Shown piece by piece: positions 53,439 to 63,246 of a stretch of DNA of 64,000 nt. The position numbers and the translations under genes were made by a program. The DNA lies in assembly GCA_965368585.1 (NCBI GenBank), contig CBDUNM010000001.1:1-64000 (forward strand), written 5' to 3'. The first letter of the stretch is position 1; every line of letters begins with the position of its first letter. The notes beneath the pieces were generated by a model. It was given only the letters and a program-made list of their open reading frames with translations, was not told where the DNA came from and ran no database searches. The DNA comes from JARRQB01 sp965368585. GTDB lineage: Bacteria > Pseudomonadota > Gammaproteobacteria > Chromatiales > Chromatiaceae.

Positions 53439-54440
53439 ATGTCTGAATACACAATACGCCACGATTGGTCCGTTGCAGAGGTTGAGGCCTTGCTCGACGG
53501 GCCTTTCAATGACCTGTTGTTTCGCGCGCAACAGGCGCATCGCGCGAATTTCGATCCCAACCGGGTTCAGGTCAGTACCCTGCTCAGCATCAAAACCGGA
53601 GCCTGTCCCGAGGATTGCGGCTACTGCTCGCAAAGCGCGCGGAACGACACGGGACTCGAAAAAGAACGGCTATTGCCGCTGGACGACGTGCTGGCATCGG
53701 CCAAGTCGGCAAGCGACCAGGGGGCGACGCGATTTTGTATGGGGGCGGCGTGGCGCAACCCCACGGACAAGAACCTCGATCAGGTGATCGAAATGGTGCG
53801 CGGTGTCAAGTCGCTGGGGCTGGAGACCTGCCTGACGCTGGGGATGTTGACGTCCAGCCAGGCGAGACGCTTGAACGAGGCGGGGCTGGATTACTACAAC
53901 CACAATATCGATACCTCGCCGGAGTTTTACGGCAAGGTCATCACCACCCGGACCTTCAATGATCGTCTGGATACCCTGGCCTCGGTCCGCGAGGCCGGCA
54001 TCAATGTCTGCTCGGGTGGGATTCTGGGCATGGGCGAGTCACGCCGTGACCGCGCCTCCATGCTCTGTCAGTTGTCCAATCTGCCGCAACACCCTGAATC
54101 GGTGCCGATCAACATGCTCGTACAGATCGAGGGTACGCCCATGTTCGGACACGAGCAGCTCGATCCGCTGGAGTTCGTGCGCACCATCGCCGTTGCCCGC
54201 ATCATGATGCCGGCGTCATACGTTCGGCTGTCCGCCGGCCGAAGCGCGATGAACGACGAACTGCAGGCGTTGTGCTTCCTGGCGGGCGCCAACTCCATGT
54301 TCTACGGTGAGCGCCTGCTGACCACCGACAACCCGGACGCGGACCATGACCGGCGCCTGTTCGATCGCCTGGGGATCGAGTTCGAAGCGCGCGCCGAATC
54401 GCCGGCACCCCCGGAGGGTCGAGCCTGCGGCCGTTGCTGA
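53439..54440 (+). CDS. bioB: Biotin synthase
   Basis: 333 aa radical-SAM enzyme inserting sulfur into dethiobiotin. Cluster motif CPEDCGYC after KTGA, YNHNIDTSPEFY, CSGGILGMGESRRDR, INMLVQIEGTPM and the Arg-containing YVRLSAGRSAM. First enzyme gene of the operon; ATG 53439 follows GGA. Confidence 0.97.
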   Translation: MSEYTIRHDWSVAEVEALLDGPFNDLLFRAQQAHRANFDPNRVQVSTLLSIKTGACPEDCGYCSQSARNDTGLEKERLLPLDDVLASAKSASDQGATRFCMGAAWRNPTDKNLDQVIEMVRGVKSLGLETCLTLGMLTSSQARRLNEAGLDYYNHNIDTSPEFYGKVITTRTFNDRLDTLASVREAGINVCSGGILGMGESRRDRASMLCQLSNLPQHPESVPINMLVQIEGTPMFGHEQLDPLEFVRTIAVARIMMPASYVRLSAGRSAMNDELQALCFLAGANSMFYGERLLTTDNPDADHDRRLFDRLGIEFEARAESPAPPEGRACGRC

Positions 54441-54452
54441 GGCGGTCCCGGG

Positions 54453-55610
54453 ATGTGGGAACTAGCGTCGGAATTGGCGCGGCGCCGGCGGGAGCATCTA
54501 TATCGCACGCGGCGCGTGGTCGAGGGACCGCAAGGTGCCGAAATCACGGTCGACGGACGCGAACTGGTTGCGTTTTGCAGTAATGACTATCTCGGTCTGG
54601 CCGCCGACCCCAGGGTCAGGCAGGCACTGATAGACGGCGTGGGCGTCTACGGTGCAGGCAGCGGGGCGGCCCATTTGGTGTCGGGTCACACGCATGCGCA
54701 TCATCGGCTGGAAGAGGAACTGGCCGAGTTCACGGGACATGAGCGGGCGCTGCTGTTTTCCACCGGCTATATGGCCAACCTCGGCGTCATCACGGCGCTG
54801 ACCGGGCGTGGTGACACGGTGTTCGAAGACCGGCTCAACCATGCGTCGCTGATCGACGGGGGTTTGTTGTCCGCCGCGCGCTTCCGCCGTTACCCGCACG
54901 CCGATGCAGCAGCCTTGCGTGGGCAGCTGACCGGCGTTGAGGGCCGCAAACTGGTCGTGACCGACGGTGTATTCAGCATGGACGGCGACATCGCGCCCCT
55001 GACTGATCTGGCTTCGGTCTGCCGCGCCCAGGGCGCCTGGTTGATGGTCGACGACGCGCACGGTCTCGGGGTTGTCGGGCAACAGGGCCGCGGCAGTCTG
55101 TCACGCTGCGGACTGGACGGTGCTGACGCGCCGCTACTGATGGGTACCCTCGGCAAGGCCCTGGGCACTTTTGGCGCCTTCGTTGCCGGGTCGACCGACC
55201 TGATCGAAACTCTCATTCAACAAGCTCGCCCGTATATCTACACGACCGCGTCGCCCGCGGCGCTGGCCGAGGCGACCCGGGTCAGTTTGCGTATCGCCCG
55301 CGACGAAGATTGGCGGCGTCAGCGGCTGCTTGAGCTGACGAGCCGGTTTCGGCAGGAAGTTGCTGCGATGGGCTTCGATCTGATGCCTTCGGAATCTCCA
55401 ATACAACCCGTGGTGGCGGGTTCTTCGGCGCGTGCACTCGAATGGAGCCGGACCTTGGAGAACGAGGGTATTCTGGTGACCGCGATTCGACCGCCGACCG
55501 TCCCGCCCGGGAGTGCCCGCTTGCGCTTCACCTTCAGCGCCGTCCACACCGATACGCAGCTGGACCGTTTGCTGGACGCGCTGCAAAGGTTGTCCGGGTC
55601 GGCCATATGA
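54453..55610 (+). CDS. bioF: 8-Amino-7-oxononanoate synthase
   Basis: 385 aa PLP enzyme joining pimeloyl-ACP and alanine. VAFCSNDYLGLAADPRV, GSGAAHLVSGHTHAHHRLEEEL, MVDDAHGLGVVG and the PLP Lys in TLGKALGTFGAFVAG. Confidence 0.95.
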   Translation: MWELASELARRRREHLYRTRRVVEGPQGAEITVDGRELVAFCSNDYLGLAADPRVRQALIDGVGVYGAGSGAAHLVSGHTHAHHRLEEELAEFTGHERALLFSTGYMANLGVITALTGRGDTVFEDRLNHASLIDGGLLSAARFRRYPHADAAALRGQLTGVEGRKLVVTDGVFSMDGDIAPLTDLASVCRAQGAWLMVDDAHGLGVVGQQGRGSLSRCGLDGADAPLLMGTLGKALGTFGAFVAGSTDLIETLIQQARPYIYTTASPAALAEATRVSLRIARDEDWRRQRLLELTSRFRQEVAAMGFDLMPSESPIQPVVAGSSARALEWSRTLENEGILVTAIRPPTVPPGSARLRFTFSAVHTDTQLDRLLDALQRLSGSAI

Positions 55611-56383
55611 GCGCGCTGTTCGTGCAGCGACATGGAGCCGGACCGCCGCTGGTCATGGTCCACGGGTGGGCGATGAACGCGGCCGCCTGGGGCGATTGGG
55701 CGGAGCGACTTGCCAGGTCGTACACGGTCTACGCAATCGAGCTGCCGGGCCATGGCCGAAGCCCGTGGACTGGCGAGGCGACGCTGGACGGTTGGGCGGA
55801 TCGGGTGCGAGCGGCGGTTCCGCCGGGTGCGGTCTGGGTCGGCTGGTCGCTCGGTGCGGCCGTGACCCTGCAGGCGGCGCTGAAGGCGCCTGCGGACGTC
55901 GCGGCCCTGGTCCTGGTAAGCGGCACGCCCCGGTTCGTACAGGATGCGACCTGGCCGAACGCGATGGCGCCCGAGGTCCTGGATCAGTTCGCCGAACTGC
56001 TCGGCGATGACGCCCGCGCGACCGTGGAGCGGTTTCTGGCCTTACAGGTACGGGGTGCCGACGAAGCGACAGCCACGTTGCGGCGTCTCAAGGCCGCCAT
56101 GGGCGGGTTGCCATCGGCTCACCTCGATGCCTTGTCGGTCGGGTTGAAACTGTTGCGCGAGACCGATTTGCGGCCCCAATTGAAGCGGTTCACCCGCCCC
56201 GCGCTGTGGTTGTTGGGTGATCGCGACACCCTGGTGCCCGCCGCCATGGGCTGGGACCTCACCGAGTGGATGCCGGCCGCGCGCACGGAGATCATTTGCG
56301 GCGCGGGACACGCGCCCTTTCTGTCGCACTTGCCGCAGTTGACGCAGCGCGCCGAGCGATTTCTGGGGGTGGCGCTTGCATAA
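55607..56383 (+). CDS. bioH: Pimeloyl-ACP methyl ester carboxylesterase
   Basis: 258 aa alpha/beta hydrolase that removes the methyl ester from pimeloyl-ACP. LVMVHGWAMNAAAWGDWAE, nucleophile VGWSLGAAVTLQ, LLGDRDTLVPAAM (Asp) and GAGHAPFLSH (His). ATG overlaps the bioF stop (ATGA). Confidence 0.95.
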   Translation: MSALFVQRHGAGPPLVMVHGWAMNAAAWGDWAERLARSYTVYAIELPGHGRSPWTGEATLDGWADRVRAAVPPGAVWVGWSLGAAVTLQAALKAPADVAALVLVSGTPRFVQDATWPNAMAPEVLDQFAELLGDDARATVERFLALQVRGADEATATLRRLKAAMGGLPSAHLDALSVGLKLLRETDLRPQLKRFTRPALWLLGDRDTLVPAAMGWDLTEWMPAARTEIICGAGHAPFLSHLPQLTQRAERFLGVALA

Positions 56384-57245
56384 CGACTCAGCCGGCCCGA
56401 TTGACAAGTCGCGCGCGCGCCGCGCGTTCGGTCGCGCCGCGGCAACCTACGACGATACGGCGGTCCTGCAGAAAGAGGTCGGCGCGCGGTTGCTGGACAA
56501 GCTCGATGCCGTGCTCCTGGAGCCGGAAACGATCCTGGATATCGGTGCCGGCACGGGGCTGGCGATCGACCCGTTGCTGACGCGCTTTCGCGGCGCCCGT
56601 ATGCTGGCGCTGGATTTCGCGTTGCCGATGCTGGCGCGCGCCCGTCGGCGCGGACGCCTGTTGCGCCGGCCTGGTTGCGTTTGCGCAGACTTCGAAAACC
56701 TCCCTTGCAGGGACAACAGTGTCGACCTGGTCTACTCCAATCTCGCCTTTCAGTGGTCGAACGATCTGCCGCGCGCCTTTGCGGAGTGTCAGCGGGTTTT
56801 GCGGCCCGGCGGGCTGCTCGCGTTCACGACCTTGGGTCCCGATACGCTAAAGGAGCTGCGTGCCGCCTGGGCCTCAGTCGACGGCACGACGCACGTCAGT
56901 CCGTTCTTCGATATGCACGATGTCGGAGATATGCTGGTGCATGCCCGATTCGCCGATCCGGTCATGGATGTCGATTGGCTCAATCTGACCTATGGGGACA
57001 TTAGGGGATTGATGCAGGACCTGAAAGGGATAGGTGCCGCCAATGCGGCCACCGATCGGCAACGCGGCATGACCGGCAAGGGGCGGATGGCCGGCCTGGC
57101 CGCGGCCTATGAGCGGTTTCGCGATGCGTCACAGCGACTGCCCGCCACCTACGAGGTGATTTACGGTCATGCGTGGGCCCCGGAGCAGCTGCAGGTAGAC
57201 GGCGAAACACGCATCCCGGTCGCTGCGATCGGTCGCAGGAAATGA
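56376..57245 (+). CDS. bioC: Malonyl-ACP O-methyltransferase
   Basis: 289 aa SAM methyltransferase that primes the pimelate path. TTG start at 56376 with GGGGGTGG upstream, inside the end of bioH. RRAFGRAAATYDDTAVLQKE is the family N-terminus, then ILDIGAGTGLAIDPLL and LAFQWSNDLPRAFAE. Confidence 0.95.
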   Translation: MHNDSAGPIDKSRARRAFGRAAATYDDTAVLQKEVGARLLDKLDAVLLEPETILDIGAGTGLAIDPLLTRFRGARMLALDFALPMLARARRRGRLLRRPGCVCADFENLPCRDNSVDLVYSNLAFQWSNDLPRAFAECQRVLRPGGLLAFTTLGPDTLKELRAAWASVDGTTHVSPFFDMHDVGDMLVHARFADPVMDVDWLNLTYGDIRGLMQDLKGIGAANAATDRQRGMTGKGRMAGLAAAYERFRDASQRLPATYEVIYGHAWAPEQLQVDGETRIPVAAIGRRK

Positions 57246-57949
57246 CCGCCGGCCTGTTCGTGACGGGGACGGATACCGGGTGCGGGAAGACCCTGGTCAC
57301 CCTGGGTTTGCTGCGGGCGCTTGCGCTGACCGGTCAGCGTGTGGCCGGGATGAAACCGGTGGCGGCGGGTGCCGAGTCCACGCCGACGGGATTGCGTAAC
57401 GATGACGCACTGGCGATACAGTCGCTGTGCGATCCCGCGGCAGATTATGAGACGGTCAATCCCATCTGTTTCGCGCCGGCTATCGCGCCGCATATCGCCG
57501 CTGCGGAAGCGCGCCGCCCCGTTACGCTAGCGCCCATCGTGGCGGCACGTGACGCGCTCGCCGCCGATCACGACGTGATCGTGGTCGAGGGCGCCGGAGG
57601 CTGGCGCGTGCCGCTCGCCGACGGATTGGACATGGGTGGCCTGGCGTTGCACCTCGGTTTTCCCGTGGTGCTGGTGGTGGCGATGCGGTTGGGGTGCCTG
57701 AATCACGCCTTGCTGACGCAGGAGGCGATACACGCCACGGGCCTGCCGCTGATCGGCTGGGTCGCCAACACGGTGCAGTTGGGTATGGAGCGTATGCCTG
57801 AAAATCTTCAAACCTTGCATAGCCGGCTCGAAGCGCCGTGTCTCGGCGAACTGCCGCACTTGCCGGCGATCGATATCGATCGAGTGGCTGCGCGGTTGCG
57901 TTTGGCGGGATCGATCGCGGGCCTCGGTAGAAAACGTACTCAGGGGTAA
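57242..57949 (+). CDS. bioD: Dethiobiotin synthetase
   Basis: 235 aa ATP-dependent ring-closing enzyme. P-loop GTDTGCGKTLVTLGLL, GMKPVAAGAE, VVEGAGGWRVPL. ATG overlaps the bioC stop. Last gene of the bioBFHCD operon. Confidence 0.95.
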   Translation: MTAGLFVTGTDTGCGKTLVTLGLLRALALTGQRVAGMKPVAAGAESTPTGLRNDDALAIQSLCDPAADYETVNPICFAPAIAPHIAAAEARRPVTLAPIVAARDALAADHDVIVVEGAGGWRVPLADGLDMGGLALHLGFPVVLVVAMRLGCLNHALLTQEAIHATGLPLIGWVANTVQLGMERMPENLQTLHSRLEAPCLGELPHLPAIDIDRVAARLRLAGSIAGLGRKRTQG

Positions 57950-58183
57950 ATCCTGCGAGCAAGCGCAGGACCGCGCACCGGTAGTCGGGAAGGCCTTGCT
58001 AGATTATTTGAGCCTTAAATAATTAAGTAATGAAATAGTAAAGTCATAAGCTGGATTTTCGCTGATGGTCGTCAATTTTTCTTGCGACACCGCTTAGCCG
58101 TGAGTTAGTCTGCGGACCCGACGTACAAGTCCCGACGGCAGTTGCGCGTGCGATACCCGAGCGCCGATACCGAACGGAGGTCG

Positions 58184-58732
58184 ATGCGGGTGGTTACGAC
58201 CGAAAGCAATGCAGAAGGCAGTTTTTGGCGTCTGGTCATCGAGCCGAATTGTTCGCTCACCTGGCGCCAATCCGTGGCCTTTTTTATCGGGATATCGGTG
58301 CTGCTTCTGTCGATCGCGACGGTTTTCGCGGTCAAGGGATACTGGCTTATCTTTCCGTTTGCCGGTCTCGAACTGATCGCGCTGGGCGCCGGCCTGTACG
58401 TGGCGGCACACGCGACCAGCCGCCGGCAGGTCGTGTCGATAACCGCGGATCTGGTAACCGTGGAGAAGGGGAAGTTGCGTCAGGGTCCGCAGAGCCGCAT
58501 GGACTTGCCGCGCTCCTGGACCCGCGTCTTGTTCGAACACGCGAACGACCAGCAACGCTCCAGGCGTTTGTGGCTGGGCGCGTCGGGGCGTCGCGTGGAG
58601 GTGGGAGAATTCCTCACCGAGGATGAGAAAGACGGATTGGCCAGTTACCTGCGGCGGCTCTTACAAGACGCTGATATCGGGGGCGCGCGTGATCGTCCCG
58701 TCGAACATAAATTGCCGAACGGTAAGATCTAG
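58184..58732 (+). CDS. DUF2244 membrane protein
   Basis: 182 aa with two central helices (SVAFFIGISVLLLSIATVF, WLIFPFAGLELIALGAGLYVA) and a C-terminal RLWLGASGRRVEVGEFL typical of DUF2244, usually found before cytochrome c oxidase genes. GGAGG lies 4 bases before ATG 58184. Possible assembly role, unproven. Confidence 0.85.
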   Translation: MRVVTTESNAEGSFWRLVIEPNCSLTWRQSVAFFIGISVLLLSIATVFAVKGYWLIFPFAGLELIALGAGLYVAAHATSRRQVVSITADLVTVEKGKLRQGPQSRMDLPRSWTRVLFEHANDQQRSRRLWLGASGRRVEVGEFLTEDEKDGLASYLRRLLQDADIGGARDRPVEHKLPNGKI

Positions 58733-58745
58733 GGGAGACGAGTTA

Positions 58746-59882
58746 GTGAGAAGCTCAAAGTGGTACGCAGCGGTTGGTGCAACATCAAGCCTGGTGGCGG
58801 GCACGACGCCGGCGATGGCCGATTTCGCGTTGAATATGACGACCGGCGTCACCGAGACCAGTGGGTCGGTGTACGATCTGCACATGACGATTCTGCTGAT
58901 CTGTGTGGTGATCGGCGTCGTGGTATTCGGCATGATGATCTATTCGATGATCAAGCACCGCAAATCGAAGGGTGCCAAACCGGCGCAGTTTCACGAAAGC
59001 ACGGCAGCGGAGATCGCCTGGACCGTCGTCCCCATTGTTATTCTGGTCGCAATGGCCATTCCGGCAACGCGTACCTTGCTGGCGATGGAGGATACGTCCA
59101 ATGCCGACATGACGGTCAAGGTGACCGGCATCCAGTGGAAGTGGAAGTACGACTACATCGAGGACAACATCTCGTTCGTGTCCAGCTTGCACCCCGAGCA
59201 CAACGAAGCGCGGCAGCTGGGCTCAAACGTCGACGTCACGCAGATCGAGAATTACCTGCTGGACGTCGATGAGCCGGTTGTGATCCCGGTTGGTAAGAAA
59301 GTAAGATTTCTGCTGACTGCGGCAGACGTGATCCACGCCTGGTGGGTGCCCGACCTGGGCTGGAAGAAAGACGCCATACCCGGATTCATCAACGAGACCT
59401 GGACGAAGGTCGACAAGCCCGGCATCTATCGCGGCCAATGCGCGGAACTGTGCGGGAAAGACCACGGATTCATGCCTATCGTTGTCAAGGCGGTACCCGA
59501 GGATGAGTATGTGCGCTGGGTAGCTGCCAAGCAAAGCGCCGCCGCCGCCGCGCTCGCATCGGCCGACCGGGAATGGACCAATGACGAGCTCATGAAGCGC
59601 GGCGCGGAAGTTTATGCGACCAGTTGCGCAGCTTGTCACCAGGCAAACGGGCAGGGTGTGCCGGGCGCATTTCCGGCTCTGGCCGGCAGCGCTATCGCCA
59701 TCGATGCAGATCCCGCGGCGCACATCGATATCGTATTGAACGGCAAGGCAGGTACGGCCATGGCCGCCTACAGCGGGTTGCTGAACGACGCCGATATCGC
59801 TGCGGTCATCACTTACGAGAGAATGAGCTGGGGTAACTCCGCCAGCGCCGTTCAACCTGCCGCCGTCAAGGCCGCACGATAA
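58746..59882 (+). CDS. coxB: Cytochrome c oxidase subunit II with fused cytochrome c
   Basis: 378 aa. Signal-like start, two membrane helices (MTILLICVVIGVVVFGMMIY; AWTVVPIVILVAMAIP), CuA site HAWWVP...CAELCGKDHGFM, and a C-terminal cytochrome c domain with CAACH and Met ligand region. This makes it the c-fused kind. GTG 58746 is chosen. Confidence 0.95.
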   Translation: MRSSKWYAAVGATSSLVAGTTPAMADFALNMTTGVTETSGSVYDLHMTILLICVVIGVVVFGMMIYSMIKHRKSKGAKPAQFHESTAAEIAWTVVPIVILVAMAIPATRTLLAMEDTSNADMTVKVTGIQWKWKYDYIEDNISFVSSLHPEHNEARQLGSNVDVTQIENYLLDVDEPVVIPVGKKVRFLLTAADVIHAWWVPDLGWKKDAIPGFINETWTKVDKPGIYRGQCAELCGKDHGFMPIVVKAVPEDEYVRWVAAKQSAAAAALASADREWTNDELMKRGAEVYATSCAACHQANGQGVPGAFPALAGSAIAIDADPAAHIDIVLNGKAGTAMAAYSGLLNDADIAAVITYERMSWGNSASAVQPAAVKAAR

Positions 59883-59909
59883 GAATCCGTTGCAAGGGGT
59901 AAAAATCCA

Positions 59910-61493
59910 ATGAGTACTGCGACTGCTACGCACGACGACCACCATGACCACGGGCCGGCCAAGGGCTTGATGCGCTGGGTAACCACGACCAACCATACGG
60001 ACATCGGGTCGTTATATCTGCTGTTCGCGCTGGTCATGTTCATCGTCGGAGGGGCCATGGCCATGGTGATCCGGGCGGAACTGTTCCAACCCGGCTTGCA
60101 GTTGGTCGAGCCCCAGTTCTTCAATTCCATGACTACGGTGCATGCGCTGGTGATGATATTCGGCGCGGTCATGCCAGCCTTCACGGGCCTGGCCAACTGG
60201 CTGATTCCGATGATGATCGGCGCACCGGACATGGCGTTGCCGAGGTTGAACAACTTCAGCTTCTGGATCCTGCCCTTTGCGTTCACGTTGCTGCTGTCGA
60301 CCTTTTTTATGCAGGGGGGAGGCCCCGCGGCCGGGTGGACGATTTATCCGCCGTTGTCGCTGCAGATGGGTGAGGGATTTCCGTTCCTGATTTTCGCCAT
60401 CCACCTGATGGGGATCAGTTCCATCATGGGGTCGATCAACGTGGTGGTAACCATCCTCAACATGCGGGCTCCGGGCATGACCCTGATGAAGATGCCGCTG
60501 TTCGTCTGGACCTGGTTGATTACGGCCTACCTGTTGATCGCCACCATGCCGGTTCTGGCCGGCGCTGTGACCATGTTGCTGACGGACAAGTTTGCCGGGA
60601 CCAGCTTCTTCAGCGCGGCCGGGGGCGGTGATCCGGTGATGTTCCAGCACATCTTCTGGTTCTTCGGTCACCCTGAGGTGTATATCCTGATCCTGCCGGC
60701 GTTTGGTGTGGTGTCCTCTATCGTGCCGACCTTCGCGCGTAAGCCGCTGTTCGGATACAGTTCGATGGTGTACGCGACCGCTTCGATAGCGTTCCTGTCC
60801 TTCATCGTCTGGGCGCACCACATGTTCACCGTCGGTATGCCAACCGTGGGCGAGCTGTTCTTCATGTACGCAACCATGATGATCGCCGTCCCCACCGGGG
60901 TTAAGGTCTTTAACTGGGTCTCGACCATGTGGAAGGGGTCGTTGTCCTTCGAAACGCCCATGTTGTTCGCGATCGGTTTCATCTTCATGTTCACTATCGG
61001 CGGATTTTCCGGTTTGATGCTGGCTATCGCCCCGGCGGATTTTCAGTATCACGACACCTACTTCGTGGTGGCGCATTTTCACTACGTACTGGTCACCGGC
61101 GCGATCTACTCCATCATGGCCGCCGCCTACTACTGGTTGCCGAAGTGGACGGGTAACATGTACGACGAAAAGATGGGCAAGATCCACTTCTGGGTTTCGA
61201 CGGTCTCGGTCAACGTGCTGTTCTTTCCGCAGCACTTCCTCGGTCTGGCGGGTATGCCTCGGCGCATTCCGGATTATTCGGTACAGTTTACCGACTGGAA
61301 CGTGGTTTCGTCGCTCGGCGGGTTTGTGTTCGGCCTGTCCCAATTGTTTTTCGTCTGGATCGTCTTCAAGACCATCCAGGGCGGCGAAAAGGCTACCGAC
61401 CGCGTTTGGGAGGGTGCAACCGGTCTGGAGTTCGAGCAGTTGCCGTCGCCACCGCCCTACCACAGCTTTACGGACGCCCCGGAAATCAAATAG
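59910..61493 (+). CDS. coxA: Cytochrome c oxidase subunit I
   Basis: 527 aa, 12 helices. FFGHPEVYILILP carries the CuB His and the D-channel Glu, IVWAHHMFTVGM the further CuB His pair, HDTYFVVAHFHYVL the heme His ligands. An aa3-type, A-family oxidase. Confidence 0.97.
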   Translation: MSTATATHDDHHDHGPAKGLMRWVTTTNHTDIGSLYLLFALVMFIVGGAMAMVIRAELFQPGLQLVEPQFFNSMTTVHALVMIFGAVMPAFTGLANWLIPMMIGAPDMALPRLNNFSFWILPFAFTLLLSTFFMQGGGPAAGWTIYPPLSLQMGEGFPFLIFAIHLMGISSIMGSINVVVTILNMRAPGMTLMKMPLFVWTWLITAYLLIATMPVLAGAVTMLLTDKFAGTSFFSAAGGGDPVMFQHIFWFFGHPEVYILILPAFGVVSSIVPTFARKPLFGYSSMVYATASIAFLSFIVWAHHMFTVGMPTVGELFFMYATMMIAVPTGVKVFNWVSTMWKGSLSFETPMLFAIGFIFMFTIGGFSGLMLAIAPADFQYHDTYFVVAHFHYVLVTGAIYSIMAAAYYWLPKWTGNMYDEKMGKIHFWVSTVSVNVLFFPQHFLGLAGMPRRIPDYSVQFTDWNVVSSLGGFVFGLSQLFFVWIVFKTIQGGEKATDRVWEGATGLEFEQLPSPPPYHSFTDAPEIK

Positions 61494-61502
61494 CGAAGGT
61501 CA

Positions 61503-61522
61503 GGCCCGCCGCCAGGCGGGCC
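61503..61522. repeat. Intercistronic hairpin
   Basis: GGCCCGCC-GCCA-GGCGGGCC, an 8-bp perfect stem right after coxA. No T-run, so probably an mRNA-stabilising element rather than a terminator. Confidence 0.6.
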
Positions 61523-61532
61523 GTATTCGATT

Positions 61533-61646
61533 ATGTCGGATCTAACAGATAAAAAACGTCGGTCCAATATCGTTCTGGCCCTGATACTCGCGCTGGTAGC
61601 GTTCGGGTTTTTTGCGGGCTTTATTCTGATCAACATGCCGGAGTAG
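61533..61646 (+). CDS. 37-aa single-helix cox operon peptide
   Basis: The peptide has a basic start MSDLTDKKRRSN and one membrane helix (IVLALILALVAFGFFAGF), ending LINMPE. It lies between coxA and ctaG, where tiny single-helix subunits or assembly peptides are common in Gammaproteobacteria. Confidence 0.7.
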   Translation: MSDLTDKKRRSNIVLALILALVAFGFFAGFILINMPE

Positions 61647-61652
61647 CTTGAC

Positions 61653-62201
61653 GTGAACGAAGTACCAGCAGCGAACCATCGGCGCGGCGTCCTCAAGATG
61701 CTGCTCGTGGTCGTTGGAATGTTCGGGTTCGGTTATCTCCTGGTGCCGTTGTACGATGTGTTTTGCGACATCACGGGCCTGAACGGGAAGACCGGACAGG
61801 TGGCTGAGGCGGAGGCGGCGGCGCGCTACGAAGTCGATTTGAACCGTACAGTAAAGATTCAGTTCGTTGCGAGCAATAACGCCAGCATGCCCTGGCAGGT
61901 CGGGCCGGTAGTGGCGGAGATGGACGTTCATCCCGGCGAGGTTTATGCGACCAATTTCGTCGCTTACAACCCCACCGATCGCGACATGGTGGGCCAGGCA
62001 GTGCCGAGTGTGGCGCCCGGCATCGCAGGACGATTCTTCAACAAGACCGAGTGTTTCTGTTTTAACCGGCAGCCACTGGCATCGGGTGAGAAGAAAGACA
62101 TGCCGCTACGGTTCATCGTCTCGCCGTCGCTGCCCAAGCAGGTCAATACGCTGACCCTGGCTTACACCTTTTTCGACGTAACCGATCAGGCAGTCAATTG
62201 A
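61653..62201 (+). CDS. ctaG: Cytochrome c oxidase assembly protein CtaG/Cox11
   Basis: 182 aa copper chaperone for the CuB site. N-terminal helix MLLVVVGMFGFGYLLVPLYDVFC, then NKTECFCFNRQPLASGEKKDM with the copper-binding CFCF motif. GTG start at 61653. Confidence 0.95.
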   Translation: MNEVPAANHRRGVLKMLLVVVGMFGFGYLLVPLYDVFCDITGLNGKTGQVAEAEAAARYEVDLNRTVKIQFVASNNASMPWQVGPVVAEMDVHPGEVYATNFVAYNPTDRDMVGQAVPSVAPGIAGRFFNKTECFCFNRQPLASGEKKDMPLRFIVSPSLPKQVNTLTLAYTFFDVTDQAVN

Positions 62202-62262
62202 GTTTCAAAGTAACCCCGCGCAATTAATAAGCGCGTCTTTACAGTTCAAGGGGGAGTTAATA

Positions 62263-63135
62263 ATGGCGCATACAGCAGGCGATCACTACTACGTGCCGCA
62301 CGGCAGTCACTGGCCTATTGTGGCCAGTGTGGGCATGTTTACCGGTGTCATCGGTGCGGCACTGGCTTTTAACAGCGGCGGTGATTCCGGATTCCCGATA
62401 ATGTTCGTTGGCCTGGGCATCATCTTTTTCATGATGTTCGGCTGGTTCGGCACGGTGATTCGGGAAAGTCTGGGTGGCACGTACAACGAGCAGGTCGACC
62501 GCTCCTTCCGCCAGGGTATGATGTGGTTCATTTTCTCCGAAGTGATGTTCTTCGCCGCTTTTTTCGGCGCCTTGTTCTACACCCGGGTCTTGTCGGTGCC
62601 CTGGTTGTTGGGCATGGACAGCGGCCTCGCCACGCACGAGTTCCTGTGGAGCGGCTACAACGAAACGTGGCCGACCAATGGTCCTGGCGATGTCGGCGGC
62701 GAATTTACGACGATGGGGCCATGGGGCATCCCCGCTATCAATACGCTGCTGCTGCTGAGTTCGGGCGTCACGATTACTATGTCGCATTGGGCGCTCAAGG
62801 CCAACGATAAGGCAAGGACCGTGTTGTGGTTGGTGGCGACCGTCGTTCTCGGCGCGATCTTCCTTGGCTTGCAGGCGTACGAGTATTACCACGCGTATCA
62901 CGAGCTCAATTTGACCCTGGGGTCAGGCGTTTACGGTTCCACCTTCTTCATGCTGACCGGATTTCACGGCATGCATGTGACCATCGGTGCCATTATGCTG
63001 TTTGTGATTACGATCAGGGCCGCAAGATCGCATTTCACACCGGAAAAGCATTTCGCGTTTGAGGCAGTGGCCTGGTACTGGCACTTCGTGGACGTGGTAT
63101 GGCTCGGCTTGTTTATCTTTGTCTACGTTCTGTAA
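62263..63135 (+). CDS. coxC: Cytochrome c oxidase subunit III
   Basis: 290 aa, seven helices. YYVPHGSHWPIVASVGMF, RQGMMWFIFSEVMFFAAFF, GFHGMHVTIGAIML and AVAWYWHFVDVVWLGLFI are diagnostic. Confidence 0.97.
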   Translation: MAHTAGDHYYVPHGSHWPIVASVGMFTGVIGAALAFNSGGDSGFPIMFVGLGIIFFMMFGWFGTVIRESLGGTYNEQVDRSFRQGMMWFIFSEVMFFAAFFGALFYTRVLSVPWLLGMDSGLATHEFLWSGYNETWPTNGPGDVGGEFTTMGPWGIPAINTLLLLSSGVTITMSHWALKANDKARTVLWLVATVVLGAIFLGLQAYEYYHAYHELNLTLGSGVYGSTFFMLTGFHGMHVTIGAIMLFVITIRAARSHFTPEKHFAFEAVAWYWHFVDVVWLGLFIFVYVL

Positions 63136-63142
63136 CACGTTT

Positions 63143-63168
63143 CGGGACGCTGCCTCGGTAGCGTCCCG
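63143..63168. terminator. Hairpin after coxC
   Basis: CGGGACGCT-GCCTCGGT-AGCGTCCCG, a 9-bp stem 8 bp after the stop and before the opposing DUF2909 gene. No T-run; may act on both strands. Confidence 0.5.
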
Positions 63169-63246
63169 GGGCGCGGCGGACTGAAGGTCGGTCAAAAACT
63201 CCCGCTGAAGCGCACCGAACGACCAAACGCATCAATCAGTGCACGC

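Noticed and set aside
60012..61463. Long open frame (483 codons) antisense to coxA
   Set aside because: It is a shadow of the GC-rich coxA gene: extreme His/Arg/Gln composition, no ribosome site and no domain.
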